From positions 1-40,707 of the forward strand of contig JAQURY010000005.1 of NCBI GenBank assembly GCA_028715395.1: a stretch of 40,707 nt of DNA. Reading direction: 5' to 3'. Of the stretch, positions 7,632 to 12,886 are shown one piece after another. The position numbers and the translations under genes were made by a program. How positions within the stretch are numbered: position 1 is the stretch's first letter; every line of letters starts with the position of its first letter. The notes beneath the pieces are model-generated. The model did no database searches. It had not been told where the DNA came from and saw nothing but the letters and a program-made list of their open reading frames with translations. Source of the DNA: Minisyncoccota bacterium. Its GTDB lineage: Bacteria; Patescibacteriota; Minisyncoccia; UBA6257; 02-FULL-45-10c.

Positions 7632-8210
7632 TTACTTTGTACCAAACGACGAAACTGATTTATAAAATAAGTCCTTATATTTATTCCAGTCATCCAAAGA
7701 AACATTATAAGTCAAAAGCCAGGAGGTCTTGATGTCTTTGAATAAAACAACTGTAAGTTTCTTAAAATTAACACTGTTAAGGACATAATCCGATTCGATA
7801 TAAAAAGCGGGAAAACCGTTTATATATTGACCGCCCTCCGGATATATAAATTCGCTTTTTGTCGTTGTCTTATCAAGAAAACTCTTAAGGTTATCAAGAT
7901 AATCGCCTACGGCCTTATTTGATAAAACCTCTTTCTGCGCTGAAAAATATTCTAGGGCCGATTCCGAATCGGACAATTTCACCCCAACTGGATTTATCGC
8001 CATAAAATTGGTCGATGCTACTTCTGTCCATCCCTTTGGGGCAAACATTGAAAAATCTTTATTTTGAACAGTTTCTGAGTTTAATTCTAATGCCGCTATT
8101 TCTACCGGAATAATCTTTACTCTAGTTTTAAAAACCAGAAAATATAGCGTTGCCAAAACAAAAATCATGGCAACTACAATAAAAATAATTTTTATAATTT
8201 TATTTTTCAT
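7632..8210 (-). CDS. Membrane-anchored PsbP/MOG1-like protein
   Basis: The 192-residue protein has a single N-terminal membrane helix (residues about 5-26, IIKIIFIVVAMIFVLATLYF). A soluble domain follows with FSMFAPKGWTEVAST, YINGFPAFYIESDYVLN and LTVVLFKDIKTSWLLTYNVS. This pattern (a 'P.GW' strand, then 'G.PA', then a strand of aromatic and hydrophobic residues) resembles PsbP/MOG1-fold proteins that are common as anchored proteins in CPR genomes. The domain should face outward. Function is unknown. It follows the Cys-rich secreted protein by 4 nt and is probably co-transcribed with it. A second protein of the same layout lies at 27583-28176. Confidence 0.6.
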   Translation of the reverse strand: MKNKIIKIIFIVVAMIFVLATLYFLVFKTRVKIIPVEIAALELNSETVQNKDFSMFAPKGWTEVASTNFMAINPVGVKLSDSESALEYFSAQKEVLSNKAVGDYLDNLKSFLDKTTTKSEFIYPEGGQYINGFPAFYIESDYVLNSVNFKKLTVVLFKDIKTSWLLTYNVSLDDWNKYKDLFYKSVSSFGTK

Positions 8211-8214
8211 ATAT

Positions 8215-9999
8215 TTATGGTTTTACCTCCCCGATATCAATTACATAAATCGTTCTCTCTAAAACTGTGGGGGCGCTATTTCCGTTTACACAAGACAAAA
8301 CATACTTATGAGAACTCTCTCCAAGAGTTACTGTTTTTGTCGTTCCGCTGACCGCCATTCCGTCTATTGTGCAGGCCGTGACATTGGAACAATTCCAACT
8401 CAAAGTTGATGTGCCACCCGCATTAACCGTTAAAGGAGAAGCCGCAAAAGATACACATGACGGTGATTCTGATACTGGGCATGCCCCGCAATCTTGCGGA
8501 CAAGTGCTGCAAGTTTCCGTTCCGTTACAAGCATTATCTCCACAAACAGGCACCACTGCACAAGCTGGCGCTGATACCGTAATAGGATCTGAATAAGTTG
8601 TTGTAAATCCCGCTCTATCCGTAGCCGGAACTTTAATAATGTATGAGTAATCCGTTGACGGTGAAATACTAGCATCGACATAAGAACTCCCTGTCTGCGA
8701 AGAAGCTGTTGTAATTGGATCGCTCCAACGAGATATAGAATAGGAATGCGGTGAACTGCCGCTAGATGGCAAAACCGTAAAAGAAGGACAACTAATACCA
8801 CAAATTTTCAGCCACCCGCCTCCCATACAATAAGTTGAGTTTGCATAGGTTCCTATGGGTATTGTCCATGAACTAGATAAATTCAAAAATGGTTTACTAT
8901 CTTGCAATACTGAATATGATTTATAACTACTGGGATAAATATTACTAATTGGATTTAAAGATTTAACAATGCCCCCTACACAATCATAAATATAGCTACC
9001 TATCCAATTTTTTCCCGGAATATAATAATTGCTGGTTCTGGCAGATAAATTTTCCGCTTGCATTTTGCCAACTCTTAAAATTGCGTAATCAACCCCCTGA
9101 GTTCCGTTAATGCTTAAATTTGTAGTTACTGTGCCCGTGGTTTTATCACAACTACAAGAAGCGGAACCGGTGGCTTTAATCTCTTTCGGAGGAGGAAGAA
9201 CCGGAATAACTGCGCTTGCGGATACTGCTCCTCCAGCGCTATCAGTGGCAGACGCATTCCCGGTAAATTTGTTACCCGAAGTATTGATTATCACGCTCGT
9301 GTAACCAGAAATTAATTTATATTGATAATCCATAAGCCTTGAACAAGTTATTCTATGTTCACAATGACAAAGGCCCGTAAGCTCTCGCCTATCTGTCTCT
9401 GTATATCCGGCATTACAACTTGGATAACCCATGTTACATGGACTAAAACATGCATTACTATTGTAGCTAGTACTGTATTCGTCATACACTGGATCACTGA
9501 CAATAGGGGCGTTTGTGCTATTAGAAAAATCAAAATTAGCGGAAGAAATATAACGATTTAAAAAAGTTTTAATTTCACTGGCAAAATAAATTGACGAACC
9601 CTGATAAACGCCTGTGTCTGGTATGGGATTTTTACTGCTATCTTGATAAAAATTTAATGATGTGCTCATTGGAGGATTAAAACATGATGCATCGGGCACA
9701 ACACCAAGTTTCGTTTTATTACCACCTCCCTTTTCAGCTATAAAATAAACACCCGGCGCAAAACCGTTCATGTCCAATGCAACCTCTCCTCTACTATTTA
9801 CATGTCCAACTTTTGTAAAATATCCGGCAATATCATAAACTCCCACATCACTATATGGAGAAAAATTAACACAGTTGGAATAACATCTGCCAACTGGATT
9901 TGGATAACAATGCGCTTCCGCTCTAACTTGTCTTATAAGACCGAAAAACCCTATTGCACAAACAATAACCGCTAGAAATAAAATTTTAGAGTTCTTCAT
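8215..9999 (-). CDS. Secreted Cys-rich protein with CPR-type Cys motif and Ig-like domain
   Basis: The 594-residue protein starts with a signal peptide (MKNSKILFLAVIVCAIGFFG to about residue 27, cleavage likely after VRA). The extracellular part contains many cysteines, for example CYPNPVGRCYSNC, CFSPCNMGYPSCNAGY and CHCEHRITC, so disulfides are likely. Near residues 485-507 it has CGDNACNGTETCSTCPQDCG, a short Cys repeat frequently seen in Parcubacteria surface proteins. The C-terminal 80 residues form an Ig-like domain (NAGGTSTLSWNCSNVTACTI). No C-terminal anchor or sortase motif is seen. Function is unknown; adhesion or surface display is an inference. I chose the ATG at 9997-9999 over an upstream TTG because it begins the signal peptide and sits just after a -10 box. 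Confidence 0.7.
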   Translation of the reverse strand: MKNSKILFLAVIVCAIGFFGLIRQVRAEAHCYPNPVGRCYSNCVNFSPYSDVGVYDIAGYFTKVGHVNSRGEVALDMNGFAPGVYFIAEKGGGNKTKLGVVPDASCFNPPMSTSLNFYQDSSKNPIPDTGVYQGSSIYFASEIKTFLNRYISSANFDFSNSTNAPIVSDPVYDEYSTSYNSNACFSPCNMGYPSCNAGYTETDRRELTGLCHCEHRITCSRLMDYQYKLISGYTSVIINTSGNKFTGNASATDSAGGAVSASAVIPVLPPPKEIKATGSASCSCDKTTGTVTTNLSINGTQGVDYAILRVGKMQAENLSARTSNYYIPGKNWIGSYIYDCVGGIVKSLNPISNIYPSSYKSYSVLQDSKPFLNLSSSWTIPIGTYANSTYCMGGGWLKICGISCPSFTVLPSSGSSPHSYSISRWSDPITTASSQTGSSYVDASISPSTDYSYIIKVPATDRAGFTTTYSDPITVSAPACAVVPVCGDNACNGTETCSTCPQDCGACPVSESPSCVSFAASPLTVNAGGTSTLSWNCSNVTACTIDGMAVSGTTKTVTLGESSHKYVLSCVNGNSAPTVLERTIYVIDIGEVKP

Positions 10000-10008
10000 A
10001 TTAATTTG

Positions 10009-10014
10009 ATTATA
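10009..10014 (-). promoter_or_regulatory. -10 box for Cys-rich protein gene, predicted near-leaderless
   Basis: A perfect TATAAT lies on the minus strand 9 nt before the ATG. The best -35 at 17 nt is only TTTTGT. The predicted transcript would start 1-3 nt before the ATG. Confidence 0.5.
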
Positions 10015-10033
10015 CAATACTTTTGAGGCAAAC

Positions 10034-10073
10034 AAAAAATCCGTCGAAAGTTAATAACTCTCGACGGATTTTA
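10034..10073 (-). terminator. Terminator after barrel-like gene 1
   Basis: A long hairpin has AAAATCCGTCGA / TCGACGGATTTT arms (10036-10047 and 10061-10072) plus an inner AGTT/AACT extension across one mismatch. On the minus strand it is followed by a six-base T-run. The stem overlaps the stop codon of the 10071 gene. Confidence 0.9.
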
Positions 10074-11165
10074 AAACTCACAACCGACACGAATATAAAA
10101 CCTCATATTTACACCCGTATCGCCGTCCCACACATTCACCCAATTCTTCTCGCTCTCGCTGACATCAAAATCACCGGCATTTTCTTCTAGATTTTTCGAC
10201 CACTCAAGATTTTGGGGCAAAGCTTCGGGGGTTCTTTTCTCTTTGTAAGAAATATTCAAACCAATCCCACCAAGTTGTCCTCCAACTTCAAGCTTTAGCC
10301 CACCAGCAATCTTGTATTCCGCCCCAACACTATACAGCCAAATTTCTGCCTTATCCCGGCTACTTACACTTTCATATTCATACTCAACCGGGTAAAAAAA
10401 GCATCCATATGGAGTATAGGCCTGATCGAAAACGCTTGCCCTTCCCGAAAAATCCATCTGAGCGACGCCGTATCTCGCCTCAACAAAACAAGAAAATTTT
10501 GACTCGTTTATCCCTGGCGTTGATGCAAGATTGTACCGAAGATTAAAAGTGGTCATCTGCGAAGAAAACCCAAACCGTGAAATATCTACGGCATAAGTAT
10601 CTCCCCATCCCCAGTCCTGCAATTTGTAGTCTTGATGAATTGGATTTGTTGTCCTGGACCATTTTCCAGAACTAAGTCCAAAACTCCAATGACTTTTTTT
10701 AGGACCAAACATTACGGTCCAATTGCTGGTTTCTGAGCAACCATTTCCAGAATCAAAATGAGTTGATGGAAATACCCCTGTTCTTCCGTAAGTCAACGCT
10801 GAATAATTATTCAAACGATTATTCATAAGATCCAGCAGCCGATTTACGTCCAAATTAGAATCCAAAGCACGTCCTGCATTTTCGGTCGCAATCTCAAATT
10901 TCCAACCGCTATTTTTTTTCTGATCCGTTTCTGTGTCCAGTTGAATCCGCTCCAGTATTCTCTGTCTGCGCCCTTCCGCTTCCGTAGAAGATGACTTTTC
11001 AACTTCCGCGGCTGGAACAGTGCTGACAGCGACGCTGGGCGCCACAGTATCGGCAACAACTTCCTGAGAATTGTCTATGCCGGAAATGTTTTCGGACATT
11101 CCGTCGGCAATAGCCAATCCGCAAGCCATCACAACAACTGCAACTGCCAAAAAGATTTTCTTCAT
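10071..11165 (-). CDS. Secreted beta-barrel-like (outer-membrane-type) protein 1
   Basis: The 364-residue protein has a signal peptide (MKKIFLAVAVVVMACGLAIA, cleavage near residue 21; VMAC is also a weak lipobox). A low-complexity Ser/Val/Glu region and a short basic helix follow to about residue 90. The remainder alternates polar and hydrophobic residues in amphipathic strands, such as MTTFNLRYNL, KFSCFVEARYGVAQMDFSG and AEIWLYSVGAEYKIAGGLKL. It ends in MRFYIRVGCEF, with the terminal Phe typical of outer-membrane barrels. I do not recognise a specific family. It has a TTGACT-17-TATATT promoter, a strong AGGAGG and its own terminator, so it is a monocistronic unit. A barrel is surprising in a CPR genome, which is thought to lack a classical outer membrane. 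Confidence 0.6.
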   Translation of the reverse strand: MKKIFLAVAVVVMACGLAIADGMSENISGIDNSQEVVADTVAPSVAVSTVPAAEVEKSSSTEAEGRRQRILERIQLDTETDQKKNSGWKFEIATENAGRALDSNLDVNRLLDLMNNRLNNYSALTYGRTGVFPSTHFDSGNGCSETSNWTVMFGPKKSHWSFGLSSGKWSRTTNPIHQDYKLQDWGWGDTYAVDISRFGFSSQMTTFNLRYNLASTPGINESKFSCFVEARYGVAQMDFSGRASVFDQAYTPYGCFFYPVEYEYESVSSRDKAEIWLYSVGAEYKIAGGLKLEVGGQLGGIGLNISYKEKRTPEALPQNLEWSKNLEENAGDFDVSESEKNWVNVWDGDTGVNMRFYIRVGCEF

Positions 11166-11173
11166 GGCTATCG

Positions 11174-11179
11174 CCTCCT
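11174..11179 (-). promoter_or_regulatory. Strong Shine-Dalgarno of barrel-like gene 1
   Basis: AAAAGGAGGC lies on the minus strand, with AGGAGG 8 nt before the ATG. The same ten bases precede the 94-aa gene at 12068. Confidence 0.85.
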
Positions 11180-11182
11180 TTT

Positions 11183-11199
11183 ATCCGCTCTTGGCGGAT
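11183..11199 (-). other. Leader hairpin next to Shine-Dalgarno
   Basis: A perfect six-base-pair stem (ATCCGC / GCGGAT, loop of 5) ends 3 nt before the AAGGAGG of barrel-like gene 1. It could expose or hide the ribosome-binding site or protect the mRNA 5' region. Confidence 0.55.
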
Positions 11200-11216
11200 T
11201 AGATTTTCAGCTTTTT

Positions 11217-11238
11217 AAGTTGTCAAAAAAACCAACTT
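11217..11238 (-). other. Second leader hairpin
   Basis: AAGTTG / CAACTT arms enclose a T-rich loop on the minus-strand transcript, about 20 nt downstream of the predicted transcription start of barrel-like gene 1. Confidence 0.4.
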
Positions 11239-11251
11239 TTTACTTAAATAT

Positions 11252-11280
11252 AATATATCACATTTTAAACAAAAAGTCAA
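11252..11280 (-). promoter_or_regulatory. Promoter for barrel-like gene 1
   Basis: TTGACT (11275-11280), a 17-nt spacer, then TATATT (11252-11257) on the minus strand. The predicted leader is about 80 nt and contains two hairpins before the Shine-Dalgarno. Confidence 0.65.
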
Positions 11281-11292
11281 TCTCATCAGAAA

Positions 11293-11327
11293 ATAAAAAC
11301 CGCCTTCAAATTACTTTGAAAGCGGTC
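11293..11327 (-). terminator. Terminator after barrel-like gene 2
   Basis: ACCGCTTTCAAA pairs with TTTGAAGGCGGT with one mismatch and a four-base loop (11299-11326), then TTTTTATTT on the minus strand. It lies 10 nt after the stop of the 11337 gene. Confidence 0.85.
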
Positions 11328-11336
11328 CCTTATATT

Positions 11337-11894
11337 TCATAAGGCAAAAAGCGCGCTCACGCCCAGGTTTAATACCGTAATATTCCCCAATTCGGAATAA
11401 TTCAAAACATAGTATTTCAACCCGGCGTCAATCGGCACTTTCCCTGATTTGTTAAAAACATATCCTGCTCCAAGCGATAGCGCAAAATGAGAAACCGGCG
11501 TTCCGCCCGTTGCTGAGCAAGAAAACACGCCAATCCCTCCCTGGACATATGCACTCTTCTTTTCTCCCAATCTGTAATCCAGAATACCCATTGTGGAAAT
11601 TGCCGTAACGGCATAAGTCAAATTACCCAGAAAATTTCCTTGGCCATCGCGGGATTCTACCTGCAAGCTCCACAGATTAAAATATCCCGTTTCAAAACCA
11701 TACCTCAGCTTTTCTCCGAACAGCGCCTGTGCATTCGCGCCCAAGCCATTATTGTTATATGCATCATACCAGCCAGCCGTCGGTGAGGCGGTGTTAGTGA
11801 AACTAATTCCGGCTTTAAACATAACTGCCTGTGCCGCATTGCCGGAAAAAACCATCACCGCGAACATCAAAACAAACATTGCCATCCTTTTCAT
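11337..11894 (-). CDS. Secreted small beta-barrel-like (OmpA/OmpW-type) protein 2
   Basis: The 185-residue protein has a signal peptide (MKRMAMFVLMFAVMVFSGNA, cleavage after AQA near residue 23). The mature part of about 160 residues alternates amphipathic strands and turns: LRYGFETGYFNLWSLQVESR, YAVTAISTMGILDYRLGEKK, SAYVQGGIGVFSC, FALSLGAGYVFNKSGKVPID, then the last strand NITVLNLGVSALFAL. Size and strand spacing fit an eight-stranded outer-membrane barrel of the OMP_b-brl kind. No known function is recognised. The gene has a TTGACT-17-TAAAAT promoter, an AAGGAGAG Shine-Dalgarno, a leader hairpin, and its own terminator. It is the second barrel-like gene of the island and diverges from the 12068 gene. 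Confidence 0.6.
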   Translation of the reverse strand: MKRMAMFVLMFAVMVFSGNAAQAVMFKAGISFTNTASPTAGWYDAYNNNGLGANAQALFGEKLRYGFETGYFNLWSLQVESRDGQGNFLGNLTYAVTAISTMGILDYRLGEKKSAYVQGGIGVFSCSATGGTPVSHFALSLGAGYVFNKSGKVPIDAGLKYYVLNYSELGNITVLNLGVSALFAL

Positions 11895-11900
11895 GATTCA

Positions 11901-11941
11901 CTCTCCTTATTAACGGACTTGTCCGATCAGGATTATTCCGT
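11901..11941 (-). promoter_or_regulatory. Shine-Dalgarno and switch-like leader hairpin of barrel-like gene 2
   Basis: AAGGAGAG (11901-11908) lies 6-7 nt before the ATG. Just upstream, CGGAC/GTCCG can form a hairpin (11914-11925). The same TCCGT segment (11913-11917) could instead pair with an ACGGA further upstream (11937-11941), so two mutually exclusive folds exist. Confidence 0.5.
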
Positions 11942-11967
11942 TTTTTATTAAAATTAAAGCTTTTTAT

Positions 11968-11996
11968 ATTTTAATATAAAATCAATTAAAAGTCAA
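11968..11996 (-). promoter_or_regulatory. Promoter for barrel-like gene 2
   Basis: TTGACT (11991-11996), a 17-nt spacer and TAAAAT (11968-11973) lie on the minus strand. The -35 box is one base away from the -35 box of the divergent plus-strand promoter. Confidence 0.6.
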
Positions 11997-11997
11997 T

Positions 11998-12026
11998 TTG
12001 ATTTTATTTAAAATAAACTTTATTAT
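11998..12026 (+). promoter_or_regulatory. Promoter for 94-aa orphan gene
   Basis: TTGATT (11998-12003), 17 nt, TATTAT (12021-12026). It is back-to-back with the minus-strand promoter of barrel-like gene 2. AGGAGG at 12057-12062 precedes the ATG by 5 nt. Confidence 0.5.
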
Positions 12027-12067
12027 AAAAACAGCAACATTCAAATACATTTCAAAAGGAGGCAAAA

Positions 12068-12352
12068 ATGCCTGACGATTTTGTAAAAAGAACAATTTTT
12101 GCCATAAAAGAAGAAGTTAAGAAAAACAGCTTTCAGATAAATGGACACACCTATGTTCCTTTGCACTCAACAAGTTTTCCGCTGGTAATCCTGAGCCGCC
12201 TGGAAAAGAAAGGTTTCTGGATCCGCCGCAAAACACTGCTTGATGTGCTAAAAGAAAATAATCTTCGGTACAAAGACTACAAGAATATTCCGCACATTGA
12301 CCACCTCCATCCCGGAGTCTCCTGTTTTGAAATACTGAAGCCTATCGCCTAA
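12068..12352 (+). CDS. Orphan 94-aa basic protein
   Basis: I do not recognise this 94-residue protein. It is predicted to be soluble, with no signal peptide or membrane helix. It has charged helices (DDFVKRTIFAIKEEVKKNSF), a short hairpin-like region (INGHTYVPLHSTSFP), an Arg/Lys-rich stretch (RLEKKGFWIRRKTLLDVLKE) and a His-rich end (IPHIDHLHPG). That middle looks like a small winged-helix or helix-turn-helix, but no motif is convincing. Coding status is supported by a very strong AAAAGGAGGC Shine-Dalgarno 5 nt before the ATG, a promoter and a perfect terminator right after the stop. It diverges from barrel-like gene 2 and could be a local regulator; this is only an inference. Confidence 0.7.
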   Translation: MPDDFVKRTIFAIKEEVKKNSFQINGHTYVPLHSTSFPLVILSRLEKKGFWIRRKTLLDVLKENNLRYKDYKNIPHIDHLHPGVSCFEILKPIA

Positions 12353-12355
12353 CAG

Positions 12356-12387
12356 CCGCCCGCGCATTATCTCGGGCGGTTTTTTTA
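12356..12387 (+). terminator. Terminator after 94-aa orphan
   Basis: CCGCCCG / CGGGCGG seven-base-pair stem (12356-12362 and 12373-12379) with a ten-base loop, followed by eight T on the plus strand. Confidence 0.92.
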
Positions 12388-12393
12388 TTAAAT

Positions 12394-12420
12394 AAAAAAG
12401 GAGCGCTTTCAAATCGCTCC
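12394..12420 (-). terminator. Terminator after microprotein pair
   Basis: On the minus strand GGAGCG / CGCTCC (loop of 9) is followed by six T. It lies 18 nt after the stop of the minus-strand microprotein gene at 12438, which supports real transcription from that strand. Confidence 0.85.
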
Positions 12421-12437
12421 TATGCGTCTTACATATT

Positions 12438-12593
12438 CTAAAAAACATGACGCTGAGAAATCCGGCGGACAAAAGACGCCTTTGGATTTTTTTCCAAAAA
12501 AAGATGGAATTGGGCGCCCGCACGCGCAATGCCGTAAGATCTTTCCATTATTTTCCCCAGTTTCTTTATTCTTGCCTTTCTTTTTCCCTTCAT
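12438..12593 (-). CDS. Basic microprotein B (51 aa), similar to microprotein A
   Basis: The frame starts at ATG 12591-12593, overlapping the TGA of the preceding gene as ATGA. GGAG of the upstream gene's last codons acts as its Shine-Dalgarno. The 51 residues begin MKGKRKARIKKLGKIMERSY and end LFLEKNPKASFVRRISQRHV-F. About 15 are Lys/Arg. The segment KLGKIMERS ... LFLEKNPKASFVRR matches KISKMMEST ... RFFQENPGVSLVKK in microprotein A, apart from an insertion of about 10 residues. The two therefore look like tandem duplicates. No known family is recognised. A clean hairpin terminator follows. RNA or nucleic-acid binding is plausible from the charge only. Confidence 0.6.
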   Translation of the reverse strand: MKGKRKARIKKLGKIMERSYGIARAGAQFHLFLEKNPKASFVRRISQRHVF

Positions 12594-12778
12594 CTCAATC
12601 TCCTCTGTTTTATTTTTCCTCTTCTGATAAGTGCTGCTTTTGGCGGCATCATCCCGTTATCCCAGGTAGCCGCATTAGGCCTGAACATGTTTTCCCTCGG
12701 AACTTTTTTCACAAGAGAAACGCCTGGATTTTCCTGAAAAAACCTTGATGTGGATTCCATCATTTTGCTTATTTTCAC
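12590..12778 (-). CDS. Basic microprotein A (62 aa), first gene of microprotein pair
   Basis: This starts at a GTG (12776-12778) preceded by AGGGGGA 7-8 nt upstream; an internal ATG at residue 6 or 7 is an alternative. The 62 residues include KISKMMESTSRFFQENPGVS, LVKKVPRENMFRPNAATWDN and a basic tail (IRRGKIKQRRLR). It has no signal peptide or membrane helix. A near-consensus promoter (12818-12846) lies 40 nt upstream, and the 3' end overlaps microprotein B by 4 nt, so the two form an operon. It shares the F-x-E-NP-x-x-S-x-V-(K/R)-(K/R) core with microprotein B. Function is unknown. A single broken gene is less likely because both copies keep the conserved core. Confidence 0.6.
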   Translation of the reverse strand: MKISKMMESTSRFFQENPGVSLVKKVPRENMFRPNAATWDNGMMPPKAALIRRGKIKQRRLR

Positions 12779-12817
12779 GTTTAATCCCCCTATTTAAATG
12801 GCAAAAAGCTTGAAATT

Positions 12818-12846
12818 ATTATAAACATTTTTCCGTCTTTCCGCAA
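12818..12846 (-). promoter_or_regulatory. Promoter for microprotein operon
   Basis: TTGCGG (12841-12846), 17-nt spacer, perfect TATAAT (12818-12823) on the minus strand. The predicted leader is about 33 nt and includes the AGGGGGA Shine-Dalgarno. It lies in the divergent region with dnaE. Confidence 0.7.
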
Positions 12847-12886
12847 TATTTTATTTTATTGAAAACTTATATAGAATAGGTATGTC

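Noticed and set aside
10000-10035. TTG start giving a 12-residue extension of the Cys-rich protein
   Set aside because: The extension lies in the promoter and terminator region and would mask the signal peptide. The ATG at 9997-9999 is the natural start.
12422-12748. Plus-strand open frames of 96-108 codons opposite the microprotein operon
   Set aside because: They lack a Shine-Dalgarno or promoter and are Ser/Phe/Pro-rich shadow frames. The opposite strand has a promoter, coupled starts, similar proteins and a terminator.
12438-12778. One frameshifted gene instead of two microprotein genes
   Set aside because: Each frame holds its own copy of the conserved core, and there is an ATGA overlap with a Shine-Dalgarno. 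That fits duplication better than a single broken gene, though a frameshift cannot be fully excluded.
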